55,123 nt of DNA, taken from contig NZ_JAAOZT010000011.1 in NCBI RefSeq assembly GCF_011947285.1, positions 1 to 55,123 of the forward strand, in the 5' to 3' direction. A program made the position numbers and the translations under genes. The stretch is from Glaciimonas immobilis (GTDB lineage Bacteria; Pseudomonadota; Gammaproteobacteria; Burkholderiales; Burkholderiaceae_D). Below, one piece after another: positions 27,970-37,474 of this stretch. The notes beneath the pieces were generated by a model. That model saw only the letters and a list, made by a program, of their open reading frames with translations, did not search any database and had not been told where the DNA came from. Each line of letters begins with the position of its first letter. The stretch's first letter is position 1.

Positions 27970-28611
27970 ATGCTGATCATCCACCATTTGGGAAAATCGC
28001 AATCTGAGCGAATTATCTGGCTCTGCGAAGAACTGGGACTTCCTTACGAATTAAAACGTTACGAGCGCGACGCCGTGACGATGCTGTCGCCGCCAGCGCT
28101 TAAGGCGCTGCATCCGTTGGGCACAGCGCCGGCCATTACCGACGGCGATCTTATATTGGCTGAATCGGGCGCAATCATTGAATACATCATAGGCAAGTAC
28201 GGCGACGGTCGCCTGGCCTTGCCTCCAACTCATCCGGATTTTGCACAGTATCTCTATTGGCTGCACTTCGCGAACGCGAATCTTCAGGCTAACATGGGAC
28301 GAAATATGACTTTGCGCAGACTCAATTTGTCCTCCGATGACCCGGCTTTGACCGGTAACAAGACCCGATTGGAGCAAGCCCTGAATTTGGTCAATGCCCG
28401 ACTGGGCGAGGTCGACTATCTGGCAGGTCAGGAACTCACATCAGCCGACATCATGATTGTCTTCACGCTAACGACCATGCGTTACTTTTTGCCGCTAGAC
28501 CTCACGCCCTATCCGCATATTCTGAGTTATCTGCAACGGATCGGCGGCCGCGCAGGGTATCAGAGGGCGATGCAAAAAGGCGATCCCGACATGGCACTTC
28601 TTTTAACGTAA
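27970..28611 (+). CDS. Glutathione S-transferase family protein
   Basis: 213 residues from the ATG at 27970 (the open frame begins 9 codons earlier). The thioredoxin-like N-terminal domain starts MLIIHHLGKSQSERIIWLCEELGLPYEL with the conserved Ser of LGKSQS and includes LAESGAIIEYI (glutathione gamma-glutamyl site). The helical C-terminal domain has YLAGQELTSADIMIVFTL. A detoxifying or stress role is expected; substrate unknown. Confidence 0.88.
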   Translation: MLIIHHLGKSQSERIIWLCEELGLPYELKRYERDAVTMLSPPALKALHPLGTAPAITDGDLILAESGAIIEYIIGKYGDGRLALPPTHPDFAQYLYWLHFANANLQANMGRNMTLRRLNLSSDDPALTGNKTRLEQALNLVNARLGEVDYLAGQELTSADIMIVFTLTTMRYFLPLDLTPYPHILSYLQRIGGRAGYQRAMQKGDPDMALLLT

Positions 28612-28757
28612 TACAGCCAGCACAGAGGATTGCGGCGCGAAATCCTGCGCCGATATTTTGCAGATCCTCTACGGTCCTGTCTTCTAAACTATTAATTTGG
28701 TCCAGAATTTAAGATGGCGAAACACGCCGGGGCAGGAAAAAAACAAAGCAAATTAAG

Positions 28758-28794
28758 GCTGAAGCGTGGCGCGCATTAGTGACGCCGCTTCAGC
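28758..28794 (-). terminator. Terminator overlapping the hydrolase stop codon
   Basis: A 9-bp stem (GCTGAAGCG / CGCTTCAGC on the two sides) with a GC-rich loop; on the minus strand it is followed after a short spacer by a T-rich tract (28735-28745). It overlaps the stop of the alpha/beta hydrolase gene. Confidence 0.65.
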
Positions 28795-29590
28795 GTGTTT
28801 TCGCGATATTTTTCGGCCCCTTAATGACGCACGCCTTGGCATCGTTGATGAAGGCAATCACAGCACGCAAGACCGCACCCTCTTGATCACGATGCGGGGA
28901 ATGTCCGCAGTTTTCTAAAGCAAGAAGTTGAGCCTCTGGTAGCCCGGCCACAATTAGCTCAGCCTGTCCCATACTAAAATACTCATCCTTCAAGCCCTGA
29001 ATAACCAGCGCCGGTATCTGTATCTGCGCCAAACATTGTTCAATATTCCAGTCTTGAAAAGAGACAGAGACCCACACATCATGCCAAGACCAGAAGACAT
29101 GATCCACGTCCCTGTGGTGCCTCGCTAATTTAGGGCGAAAATCCGTCGTTTCGTACGCGCGTCTGGCTACGACGATACCATCTACCGCCCCTTGTTCGAC
29201 ATTAACGTGAGGCGCTTCCAACACCAGACTGACTACCCGTTCAGGCGCTAGCGCTGCGGCCAGAATAGCGATTGTCGCGCCATCGCTATGCCCGAAAAAA
29301 TGCGCTTTTTTTATGGCTAATGCATCCATGACCTGCAGCACAATTTTAGCTTCTATATTTAAATAGTCAGCAAGCCGTGGCGCCACAGGCCGATCCGAAC
29401 CGCCATGCCCTTGTCTTGACCACGCGACTACTTCATGACCCGTTGCATGGGCAAGTTTATCCGGAAAATTGCGCCATATCGATATTGATCCGAGTGCTTC
29501 GTGCATCAGCAGAATAGGCGGCTGCAATCCGGTCCAACGCCGATACTCCAGGCGAACCGTATCGACTTCTATAAAACCGGCTTCCTCCAT
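28790..29590 (-). CDS. Alpha/beta hydrolase
   Basis: 266 residues from the ATG at 29590 (MEEAGFIEVDTVRLEYRRW), with a purine-rich GAGAGAAAG ahead; an upstream in-frame extension is not supported. Fold landmarks: oxyanion region LMHEALGSISIW, nucleophile elbow GHSDG, acid in IQGLKDEYFS and catalytic His in NCGHSPHRD. Short-chain ester or similar substrate is possible but cannot be specified. Confidence 0.85.
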   Translation of the reverse strand: MEEAGFIEVDTVRLEYRRWTGLQPPILLMHEALGSISIWRNFPDKLAHATGHEVVAWSRQGHGGSDRPVAPRLADYLNIEAKIVLQVMDALAIKKAHFFGHSDGATIAILAAALAPERVVSLVLEAPHVNVEQGAVDGIVVARRAYETTDFRPKLARHHRDVDHVFWSWHDVWVSVSFQDWNIEQCLAQIQIPALVIQGLKDEYFSMGQAELIVAGLPEAQLLALENCGHSPHRDQEGAVLRAVIAFINDAKACVIKGPKNIAKTR

Positions 29591-29894
29591 ACGACTTCTT
29601 TCTCTCTCAATAAAGCTACACCAAAATTGGCACATTTTATCGCGAGGTCAGTACTTCTACCTCTGGAATTTTATCGGAAGTCAAACATTCCATTAGTTTG
29701 ACCTGCAAGCCGGCCTTACTTAACTGGCAGACAAGGGGCACTATCGCTATGAACCATTTTTATGGCAAGCCATGTGCCTGAAAGCATTCATCGACAGTCA
29801 TTCCGGAGACATTCGGTGCAGTAAAAAAATAGGCCGATATGAACCCGAAATATCTTAACAACAGAGCACTCCGCCCTTCAACCTGAGTCCTTTA

Positions 29895-30491
29895 CTAATC
29901 TTTCGGCTTACTAAGTTGATAGTTCAGGTGTGCTTTCACCGTCGGCCATTCGCCAGACGTGATGCTATAGACGCAGGTGTCGCGCAAAGTACCGTTCGAT
30001 GTTATTTGATGCTGGCGTAGAATACCGTCTAATCTGGCACCTAGCCGTTCAATGGCCGCCCGACTTTGGTAATTGAAGAAATGTGTCCGAAACTCGACCG
30101 CGATGCAATCCAGTTGTTCAAAGGCGTGCGTCAGTAACAGTCGTTTGCATTCTGTGTTGAGCGGGCTACGCTGAACCCGTTTGCGATACCACGTAGAACC
30201 TATTTCGAGTCGCCGGTTGAGTGCGTCTATATTCATGTAAGTCGTCATGCCCACTGCTTGTCCGGTAGCATTTTCAATAATCGCGAACGGCAGCATCACA
30301 GCCTTTTTGTGCAGATCAAGCCGTCTGCTAATCTCAGCCTCCATACCCTCCGGCGCAGGGATCGCGGTGTACCATAAGTTCCAAAGCTCGCCGTCTTTCA
30401 CTGCCGCGATCAGATCATTTTTATGCGCGTGCGACAGGGGTACCAACGTCCCAAACTGCCCGCTCAATGTTACTGGCTGGGTCAAACTCAT
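29895..30491 (-). CDS. GNAT N-acetyltransferase (RimJ/RimL-like)
   Basis: 198 residues. Features of the Acetyltransf_3 group: LVPLSHAHKNDLIAAVKDGELW at the N-terminus, AIIENATGQAVGMTTYMNIDALNRRLEIGSTWY, then LLLTHAFEQLDCIAVEFRTHFFNYQSRAAIERLGARLDG, the acetyl-CoA-binding half. Related proteins acetylate protein or antibiotic amines; no specific substrate is indicated. Single gene. Confidence 0.87.
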   Translation of the reverse strand: MSLTQPVTLSGQFGTLVPLSHAHKNDLIAAVKDGELWNLWYTAIPAPEGMEAEISRRLDLHKKAVMLPFAIIENATGQAVGMTTYMNIDALNRRLEIGSTWYRKRVQRSPLNTECKRLLLTHAFEQLDCIAVEFRTHFFNYQSRAAIERLGARLDGILRQHQITSNGTLRDTCVYSITSGEWPTVKAHLNYQLSKPKD

Positions 30492-30673
30492 CTCTGGCTC
30501 TCCTGGTTAATCAATTATAGTAACGGTAAGATTCAGTAGATTTGTAGCAGACAATCTGGCGACTTTATTCAATCGCAACTTTCGACTACCAATTTTCACC
30601 GCTGTGGTGCTGGAGCAGCTAAAGAAAAATAGAAGTAAGCGTACGGAGAAGACGTTATTCAGCAACCATACCA

Positions 30674-32782
30674 TTACACCTTCCAGCGCATCGCCAACAA
30701 CAAATTGCGCGGCGCACCTGGCATATTGTAATCGTTGGCACCGCTATGCGCCGAGACAAAATATTCACGATTCAACACGTTGCCTGCGGTGAGCGTCATA
30801 TCCATTTTATTTCCGCGATATCCGGCACCCAAATCGACGGTCGCATAGCCTGGTAGAGTAAGCTGATCATCCGCAGAGGCAAATCTGGCACCTTCAATCC
30901 GCACACCACCGGCAACATAAAATCCGTTCGACAAATCCCGCTTGAGCCATAAATTCATGCTGTGACGCGGGGTTAACGATGAGGTTTTCCCCTGAAATGG
31001 TGAACCATTTGAGGTATTTTGGGTGGAGGCAATAATCTTGCCGTCGAGGTAGGCGTAACCTGCAATCAATGACCAGTTCTGCGCAATCTCTCCGGAGAAC
31101 GTCAATTCCACACCACGGGTACGCTGGCTGCCTATTGGCAATGCATTGTTCGGATCGCTCGGGTCCTCGACCTGAATATTCGACTGGGTCATCTGGAATA
31201 TCGATAGGGTTGCGCTGGCCCTGTTGGAGATATCCAGTTTGGCACCTAATTCCAGGCTCTGAGTCTGTGTCGGTTTCAGTTGATCGGCATTTTCTTTAAA
31301 CGTAAACGCGTCAACCAAAGGTTGAAATGATCGGTTATACGACGCATATAGTGAGACCGGTTCAATTGGCTGGTACACCAGGCCCAGACGAGGACTAATT
31401 GTATTGTCGCTACGTTGCATATCCCTATTGGCAGCGGTACGATCATCACGGGTTTGACGCAGATAATCGAAACGTGCGCCCGCCAGCAATTTCCATTGCG
31501 ACGATAACGTCACCAGATCCTGTAAATACACACCGGCGATTTCAATTTTGGTGGTGTTATCGTTGCCAGCAATCGTTCCTGCTGGAATCGGTGGCAAGAC
31601 GCTTAATACTGGATTGAATAAATCATAAATTGCGGCGTTTTTTAACCCGTACAAGCGCTCGGCCTTTTTTTGCTGACCAAGTTCGATCCCATACAGAACC
31701 GCATGCTTGATACCGCTGAACTCAAACTTTTGGGTCAACTCATTTTGCCAATAAATCCCGCTTTCATCACGAAAACGCGTGTTACGACTGATACTCAATT
31801 TTTGTGCGGCAGCGTCAACACTATTGGTGGTGTAGTTACGATTCAACGAATCCTCATAAGTACGCAGCACACTATGAAACGATAAATCATCATTGATTCT
31901 ATGATCCAGGGTTGCCGTCGCACTTTTTACTATGGATAAATTATAAGCTTGATCCTTGCCTGCCGCAGAGCCAAAATAAGTCTCGACAGGAACTTTTACA
32001 GGACGACCGTGATAGCCAGGAAGCCCTTGATCAGCGAGGCGTTTATCGTGCAAATAATCTATTTGCAATAACAGCTTGGTATCCTCACTGAGATTCAACA
32101 ACGCCGTACCGGCAATAACACGCCGATCCAGAAAATACTGGTTGCGAAAGCTGGTCGAATTTTCTACAGCACCAGTCAGTCTGAACTGAACCGGGTTTTG
32201 ATCGGTGTTAATCCCGACATCAAATTCGCCCCGTCGCTGACCCCCTGTACCACCTATCAGGGTAACATCACGGACCGGTTCCGGTGTTGGTTTTTTTGTC
32301 ACGCGATTGATCAACCCACCGGGAGAACCACGCCCGAACAATACCGACGCGGGGCCTTTTAAAACTTCTATACGCTCGATATTTGATAAGTCGCGATAGT
32401 ACATTGCATCGTCGCGCACACCATCCACGTATTGATCATATATCGTGAGAAAACCGCGCATCACTACCTGATCCCGCTGAGCATCGCCCACACTAAAACT
32501 CACACCCGGCACGTTACGTAAAGCATCTTGCATTGAGTATGCATTCTGATCCTGAATTACTGCCTGCGGCACCACATTGACGGTCTGGGGAATATCGCGC
32601 AGCATGGCTTTGGTCTTGGTCGCGGTGGTGGCAGTTGGTACGTCGTAGGTCGCGGTTTCCTCAAGCCTTTCATTGACAATCACAGTGGGTAATTCGGTTT
32701 CGGCAAAGGCGCTATTTGTCACACCCAGCAAAAGGCTGGCAACCATCATTACAGGACAACACACAAGGTTTTTATATTTCAT
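30674..32782 (-). CDS. TonB-dependent siderophore receptor
   Basis: 702 residues: signal peptide ending SAFA, TonB box-like ELPTVIVNER, a plug with DIPQTVNVVPQAVI, MQDALRNVPGVSF, RGFLTIYDQYVDGVRDD, IEVLKGPASVLFGRGSPGGLIN, then a long barrel containing LGLVYQPIEPVSLYASYNRSFQP. This is the siderophore-type receptor pattern. It is the last gene of the NIS synthetase-MFS-receptor run, 54 bases after the transporter, so it probably imports the iron-loaded product of the synthetase. Regulation by Fur is inferred from the operon promoter. Confidence 0.9.
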   Translation of the reverse strand: MKYKNLVCCPVMMVASLLLGVTNSAFAETELPTVIVNERLEETATYDVPTATTATKTKAMLRDIPQTVNVVPQAVIQDQNAYSMQDALRNVPGVSFSVGDAQRDQVVMRGFLTIYDQYVDGVRDDAMYYRDLSNIERIEVLKGPASVLFGRGSPGGLINRVTKKPTPEPVRDVTLIGGTGGQRRGEFDVGINTDQNPVQFRLTGAVENSTSFRNQYFLDRRVIAGTALLNLSEDTKLLLQIDYLHDKRLADQGLPGYHGRPVKVPVETYFGSAAGKDQAYNLSIVKSATATLDHRINDDLSFHSVLRTYEDSLNRNYTTNSVDAAAQKLSISRNTRFRDESGIYWQNELTQKFEFSGIKHAVLYGIELGQQKKAERLYGLKNAAIYDLFNPVLSVLPPIPAGTIAGNDNTTKIEIAGVYLQDLVTLSSQWKLLAGARFDYLRQTRDDRTAANRDMQRSDNTISPRLGLVYQPIEPVSLYASYNRSFQPLVDAFTFKENADQLKPTQTQSLELGAKLDISNRASATLSIFQMTQSNIQVEDPSDPNNALPIGSQRTRGVELTFSGEIAQNWSLIAGYAYLDGKIIASTQNTSNGSPFQGKTSSLTPRHSMNLWLKRDLSNGFYVAGGVRIEGARFASADDQLTLPGYATVDLGAGYRGNKMDMTLTAGNVLNREYFVSAHSGANDYNMPGAPRNLLLAMRWKV

Positions 32783-32836
32783 AGGATTTAAATTAAAGCG
32801 TCAGGACCTGAGGGCCCAGTCTGTGACTTAAAGCGG

Positions 32837-34057
32837 CTAACGCAACATGTCCGCACAGGTAGTCTGACTAGTGGGTAAAAAATAACAACGCAACACGCGT
32901 ATACCGAGTGCTGCAACCAGATATGTCAACGCGACAAACCAAAATCCCTGCGTTAAGCCAAACCATGCAATGGCAACCGTACCGCAGCCAAATCCCAACA
33001 ATCCACCAGCTTTGGACGCACTATTCGCCAAACCCATGATGTAGCCCTGAATGTTGTCGCCGCTGGCACGCGACAACAACGCATAAAAAACTGGCAATAA
33101 TCCACCTAGCCATATGCCCCATAAAAACCGTACTAAAATAAACACGGTCAAATTGCTTGCCAGAGCCTGCAACACCAGAGTGGCTACACACAGCCACGTA
33201 ACGAATTCAACGGTACGCAATGCCCGCGCATCAGGCAATTTGTCAAAATAACGCGCCCACAGCGGCGCGGAAAAGGTCAAACCCAACGCGGTAATCCCAT
33301 AACAAAGTCCGGTTACCCACGCCGGAGCCACTAATACGCTATCGACATACAACGCAAAGAAAATTTGCGGCATCATCTTTCCGGCCTGTATCAGTACGAT
33401 CGCCAATAACAGCCCCAGCCATAAAGGAGAGACATGATGTTCAGGGGGTTTTTTTATTTGAGATTCACGCGCCGAAAAATGCTTGCGCTGCTGCGGCAAA
33501 CACACCAGCGCAGCAATTGCACAACTCAAACACAGGCCGGTTGCCACCAGATTTACGCTTTCAAAACCGTAACCGGCGTATAGCCATCCGCCCAGCATCG
33601 GCCCGGCGAAAGAACCAATTGCCGTCGCCGTCTGTAATTGCGCGATCAACAATGTACGCCGCTTGGCGGTACTCATACCAGCCCCATAGGCTTGCGCGGC
33701 GGCAATGAAACCAGCAAAACCACCTTGTACCAAACGCGCGCACAACACGCTGGTGACGCTGCCCGCGAACACCACCCACAATTGGGTGGCCGCTAGCGCA
33801 AACAGCGCTCGCAATAACATCGGCTTATGCCCATAACGATCCCCCAGTCGCCCCCATAATGGCGTCGTCAACATGGCTGCCAACATCGGACCGGCATATG
33901 CCGCACCGCCAACGATACCAGTCATGCGTGGTGAAAGATCGCCCAGGGACCGCAGGTAGACCGGCCAAAACGGGCCGCTCATTTCGAGCGCTCCCATCGA
34001 CACCAGTTGAATCCCGTACAGCCACCACAAAGTACGTTGGGCGTCCTCAGTTGCCAT
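32837..34057 (-). CDS. MFS transporter, probable siderophore exporter
   Basis: 406 residues from the ATG at 34057, which overlaps the synthetase gene by 11 bases; the longer open frame runs into that gene. Twelve membrane segments, with the MFS loop motif GRLGDRYGHKPMLL after helix 2 and RLVQGGFAGFIAAAQAYGAG in helix 4. Placement between an NIS synthetase and a siderophore receptor points to export of the siderophore (as with LbtB or FslB), though import of the ferric form cannot be excluded. Confidence 0.85.
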   Translation of the reverse strand: MATEDAQRTLWWLYGIQLVSMGALEMSGPFWPVYLRSLGDLSPRMTGIVGGAAYAGPMLAAMLTTPLWGRLGDRYGHKPMLLRALFALAATQLWVVFAGSVTSVLCARLVQGGFAGFIAAAQAYGAGMSTAKRRTLLIAQLQTATAIGSFAGPMLGGWLYAGYGFESVNLVATGLCLSCAIAALVCLPQQRKHFSARESQIKKPPEHHVSPLWLGLLLAIVLIQAGKMMPQIFFALYVDSVLVAPAWVTGLCYGITALGLTFSAPLWARYFDKLPDARALRTVEFVTWLCVATLVLQALASNLTVFILVRFLWGIWLGGLLPVFYALLSRASGDNIQGYIMGLANSASKAGGLLGFGCGTVAIAWFGLTQGFWFVALTYLVAALGIRVLRCYFLPTSQTTCADMLR

Positions 34058-36005
34058 TGGTCCTTGCTGCATCCAACTGCATAAGTGGATTTGGCATACT
34101 GCGCACTTCATCGTCCGCACTATCCGCCAGACGCATGCGTATGAAAGATTTTGCAGGCCACGGCTGTTCCAGCACTAGCGCATATTCCTGCTGCCAGAGT
34201 GTGTCCGGGATGCGTGGCTTTAGTTGATCGAAAACAGCTTGTGTTGCATCACGAAGAACGATCCACAATGCCGTCTCTGGCAACTCGTAAATCTGTGTCA
34301 ATAACAAAGCCAGTTCGCCCAGGTGACAGAGAAAAACCGCGTGCAACAACTTGTCGCGCACCGGTTGTCTATCCTCAAAAACGGTGTGACCGGCCTTATG
34401 ACACGCCAATGTTAATCCGGCTAACCGCAGAGCCTCGGCATGAATACGGATATCGCCAAAATCACGCAATAATAATTTTTGTGGCATGCCCTTCGCATCG
34501 ATTAGTAAAAAACTATTCTGTTGGTGGGCTTCAAAACCAATCCCATACAACAAATAAGCACCTAGCGTAGCGCCAACCACAATCTCGGTATAGCGTCGAT
34601 AGAAGTCGATAGCACCTTGTGCGTTATCCTGAAAAGCGCTAGCAACCAGTTCCGTAATCAGGGCCCTGCTGGTGCCATTTTTTTGTATCGGTGATGGGGC
34701 GAAAAGTGCACCGACCGGCACTGGAAACATATTATCTTCGGCATGCTGCATAGGATTAGCACGATACAAAATTGATAGATGCCGAGCGTGATCGTCATTT
34801 CCTTGGGGATCAATGTAATGCAAGCCAATCTGCTCGCACACTATCGCCAATGTATCCCCAAAATGTTGTTCTCGATCCAGAATTTTTTCTAATAAAGCGC
34901 TGACGCGTGGCCCCATTCGGGCCGACTTTGGCGACAAAGTCCGTTGCACGCTAGTCAGTCGCAATGAGACCGGTAATTTCATTAGCGGCAAATGCGACGA
35001 GCGCTGCGGTACTAACGTCCGAAACGACATGGTCGGCGCTGCAGAGCACGTCACCTCACTGAGTAGAATTAATTTTTCAGTGGCAATCTCGAACGGAAAT
35101 TCACTCGGCAAATGGCGCTGTGCCTGCCATGGATGCATGGGCAACGGCAACCATTCGGAGACAGTCAGATTACGCATAAGCAAAGCCTCTTTCCAATGCC
35201 TAAAAACTTGCGGAAAGGTGTGTTCGAACCAGGCCAGATAAGTAGAAAACCCAGGCATCGCTGGCATGCTTTCAATATGCATCGCGTCAGCCCGCACTGC
35301 AGCGATCGCGATATCGATATTAGCCTCGAATTCAGGCGACATGGCAAACACATCCTGTTTAGACAAACCTATCTTTGTTTTGTAGTTGGGATGCCATGGA
35401 TGACCGAGAGTACCCCATTGCTCAAGCAACAGACAGCCGTTAAAACGTGCATGCTGCTGAGTGTAAAGGGATTTTTTTTGTAGCCAGGAGATCATCCCAT
35501 CACCTGCTGGAATTTCCTGTTCAAGTCGCCTGGCCCAAGCCTGACGGTAAGCGAGACAAAACGTATCGTTCTCTGTACTGTTGTCTAATTCGGCTTGGAA
35601 TCGTGCAATGTCGGGTGGCGATATCGTGACTTCAAACAAACTGCTCAACAACTTTAGCGCTGCCGCCGAGGTCGTTACTTTAAGCGGCTTTTGATGATTT
35701 TTCAGATAATGCATAGGACCATTCAATTGCCAGCTCCCTGCCATGCCTGACTTCAAACCTTCGAACCGAAACAGCGTTTTGCTCTTCCAATGCGGCAACC
35801 AGACGGTATCAGTAGCAGAATCAAAAATTAACTGTTCGGAATCTAGTAATTTTTCACGAAATAAAGCTTGCAGTAATAGCCGTAAACCACGTTGATCGGC
35901 TTCGGCTCTCGCATGAGTCAACTGCGCCTGGGTAAAATTTTGAGTAAAATCATCGGCCCATTCTGTAAGCTTACTAGTCACATTCGGAGCTGTAGTGTCG
36001 ATCAT
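34047..36005 (-). CDS. NIS siderophore synthetase, IucA/IucC family
   Basis: 652 residues. Conserved NIS motifs: HPWHPNYKTKIG at 202-213 (ATP-binding), PMHPWQ near 290, MSFRT near 326, KLPVSLRLTS from 343, EAHQQNSF at 492-499 and LLLRDFGDIRI from 512. These enzymes condense citrate-type carboxylates with amines through an adenylate. Only one synthetase is present, with no monooxygenase or acetylase, so a citrate-diamine product such as rhizoferrin is more likely than aerobactin; that is inference. First gene of a three-gene operon behind a Fur-box-like site. Confidence 0.88.
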   Translation of the reverse strand: MIDTTAPNVTSKLTEWADDFTQNFTQAQLTHARAEADQRGLRLLLQALFREKLLDSEQLIFDSATDTVWLPHWKSKTLFRFEGLKSGMAGSWQLNGPMHYLKNHQKPLKVTTSAAALKLLSSLFEVTISPPDIARFQAELDNSTENDTFCLAYRQAWARRLEQEIPAGDGMISWLQKKSLYTQQHARFNGCLLLEQWGTLGHPWHPNYKTKIGLSKQDVFAMSPEFEANIDIAIAAVRADAMHIESMPAMPGFSTYLAWFEHTFPQVFRHWKEALLMRNLTVSEWLPLPMHPWQAQRHLPSEFPFEIATEKLILLSEVTCSAAPTMSFRTLVPQRSSHLPLMKLPVSLRLTSVQRTLSPKSARMGPRVSALLEKILDREQHFGDTLAIVCEQIGLHYIDPQGNDDHARHLSILYRANPMQHAEDNMFPVPVGALFAPSPIQKNGTSRALITELVASAFQDNAQGAIDFYRRYTEIVVGATLGAYLLYGIGFEAHQQNSFLLIDAKGMPQKLLLRDFGDIRIHAEALRLAGLTLACHKAGHTVFEDRQPVRDKLLHAVFLCHLGELALLLTQIYELPETALWIVLRDATQAVFDQLKPRIPDTLWQQEYALVLEQPWPAKSFIRMRLADSADDEVRSMPNPLMQLDAARTNGN

Positions 36006-36151
36006 GTGTAGACCCTTATTGTTGCAAAAATGAAGTCAGGTCCGCCTCTGCTATAGCGCTTTACAAATGCCAGGAGCTGAGAGAAAACTGCTTAAAATGT
36101 CCCGTAGGACATGTTGAATGTAGGAAGTCATTTAAACATAATATTCCTATT

Positions 36152-36170
36152 AATGCTAATGATTCTCATT
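36152..36170 (-). promoter_or_regulatory. Fur-box-like operator of the siderophore operon
   Basis: AATGCTAATGATTCTCATT, close to the Fur consensus (GATAATGATAATCATTATC) in its central part, about 150 bases upstream of the synthetase ATG. Location and the iron-acquisition genes support Fur repression. Confidence 0.65.
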
Positions 36171-36468
36171 CAAGTAAATAATACGTTTTTGCAAAAAGAG
36201 GACGTTTCTGTCCAAAGTAATTTTAGCGCGCAAGGTCAGGATAAAAAAAATGCCACCCGTCGTCGGTCGTCAAAAGACCCTTTATCGCAAATGAAAGCAT
36301 TTATTTAAAGGCCTGATCACTACATCGAGAACATATTCTCTGGCCGCGGGCGACGGTTTTGATGCTCGGCAAGTTCAACCGACTTTCCATATCCAGAACA
36401 CGTTACCTTGGGTTGTGCTGCCATGTACGTCAGCACCCGGCTTGCAAAGATTCCTGATTTGTCATATA

Positions 36469-36486
36469 TTTCAGTAATTACTGAAA
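36469..36486. promoter_or_regulatory. Perfect 18-bp palindrome, candidate operator of the GbsR-like regulator
   Basis: TTTCAGTAATTACTGAAA is fully self-complementary and lies 36 bases before the regulator's ATG, a typical place for autoregulation by a dimeric MarR/GbsR-type winged-helix protein. Confidence 0.65.
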
Positions 36487-36521
36487 ACTCACAATACAAA
36501 ACCTCCATTACGATTACTTTT

Positions 36522-37169
36522 ATGCCATTAAATCCCCCAGACCTCAGCAGTCCCGCACTACCACCTTTGACTCCCCTCACGTCGCGTTTTATTTCACATT
36601 TCGGCGAGATGGGTAGTCGATGGGGGATTAATCGCACGGTCGGACAAATCTATGCGTTACTTTATGTACTTGGGCAACCTTTGAACGCGGATCAAATTGC
36701 GGAATACCTGGCATTTTCGCGCTCAAATGTGAGCATGGGACTAAAAGAATTGCAATCATGGCGTCTGGTCAAGCTGTTGCACCGCCAGGGGGACCGACGT
36801 GAATATTTTGAGCCACCAAAAGATATCTGGGACATTTTTAAGGCGCTATTGGAAGAGCGTCGCCGACGCGAAATAGAGCCGACGCTGTCAATGCTGCGCG
36901 ATGCATTATTGGAAAATCCATCGTCGGCTTCCGATAAAGAGGCGCAAAAACGCATGCGTGAGATGTATGATTTGATAGAATTATCCAGCTCATGGTTCGA
37001 CGATGTACAACGGCTATCGCCCGAGACGCTGGCATCGCTAATGAAAATGGGATCAAAAGTGGGTAAGTTGCTCGACGTACGGGATAAGTTTCGTCTTTCC
37101 CCAACCGCCAAAAAATCCAAGGCAGCGAAGCCAGCGATCATTCCTACCGACATGGAGTCGAAAGAGTAA
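36522..37169 (+). CDS. GbsR/MarR-family transcriptional regulator of cytochrome bd genes
   Basis: 215 residues from the ATG at 36522 (MPLNPPDLSSP); the open frame reaches further upstream across the palindrome. Winged-helix segment: GINRTVGQIYALLYVLGQPLNADQIAEYLAFSRSNVSMGLKELQSWRLVKLLH, followed by a wing (RREYFEPPKDIW) and a helical dimerisation half. GbsR-type proteins often sit in front of cyd genes in betaproteobacteria. It is 2 bases upstream of cydP, so it is likely co-transcribed and regulates the oxidase operon; the signal is unknown. Confidence 0.83.
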   Translation: MPLNPPDLSSPALPPLTPLTSRFISHFGEMGSRWGINRTVGQIYALLYVLGQPLNADQIAEYLAFSRSNVSMGLKELQSWRLVKLLHRQGDRREYFEPPKDIWDIFKALLEERRRREIEPTLSMLRDALLENPSSASDKEAQKRMREMYDLIELSSSWFDDVQRLSPETLASLMKMGSKVGKLLDVRDKFRLSPTAKKSKAAKPAIIPTDMESKE

Positions 37170-37171
37170 AG

Positions 37172-37474
37172 ATGCTCTCTTTTATTTTTCCGAAAGGTTG
37201 GTCACGATTACCACTGGCGGTAGAAATTACTTTAATTGTGATCATCAAACTGGCGCTGCTTTTTGTTCTGTGGAAGCTCTTTTTCTCCGAACCGCAGACT
37301 AAAAAAATGCGCATGCCAACCGATCTGGTTGAGCAGCATTTTCTGACGAATCGCCCGCACGCGGCACCGACCAGCGCGGCGACCTCATCCGTACCGGCAA
37401 TCCCATTATCTACTAATACAGCTGCACCTTCACCCTCTCCCACGTCCGAGGCGCCTCATGATTCCCATCGATGA
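37172..37474 (+). CDS. cydP: Cytochrome oxidase putative small subunit CydP
   Basis: 100 residues: a single N-terminal membrane helix (VEITLIVIIKLALLFVLWKLFF) followed by KKMRMPTDLVEQHFL, the signature of the CydP family, and a Pro/Ser/Thr-rich tail. Members sit upstream of cydAB in betaproteobacteria and are presumed accessory subunits. The start is 2 bases after the regulator and the stop overlaps the cydA start by 17 bases. Confidence 0.8.
   Translation: MLSFIFPKGWSRLPLAVEITLIVIIKLALLFVLWKLFFSEPQTKKMRMPTDLVEQHFLTNRPHAAPTSAATSSVPAIPLSTNTAAPSPSPTSEAPHDSHR

Larger units (their letters stand above)
36006..36521. other. Divergent intergenic region with Fur-box-like site and palindrome
   Basis: 516 bases between the siderophore operon (minus) and the gbsR-cyd operon (plus). 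It carries the Fur-like box and the 18-bp palindrome listed separately. A 65-codon plus-strand frame at 36111-36308 spans the Fur site and is rejected as a gene. Confidence 0.6.

Noticed and set aside
36111-36308. 65-codon plus-strand frame upstream of the gbsR-like gene
   Set aside because: Overlaps the Fur-like box, no ribosome site, no family.
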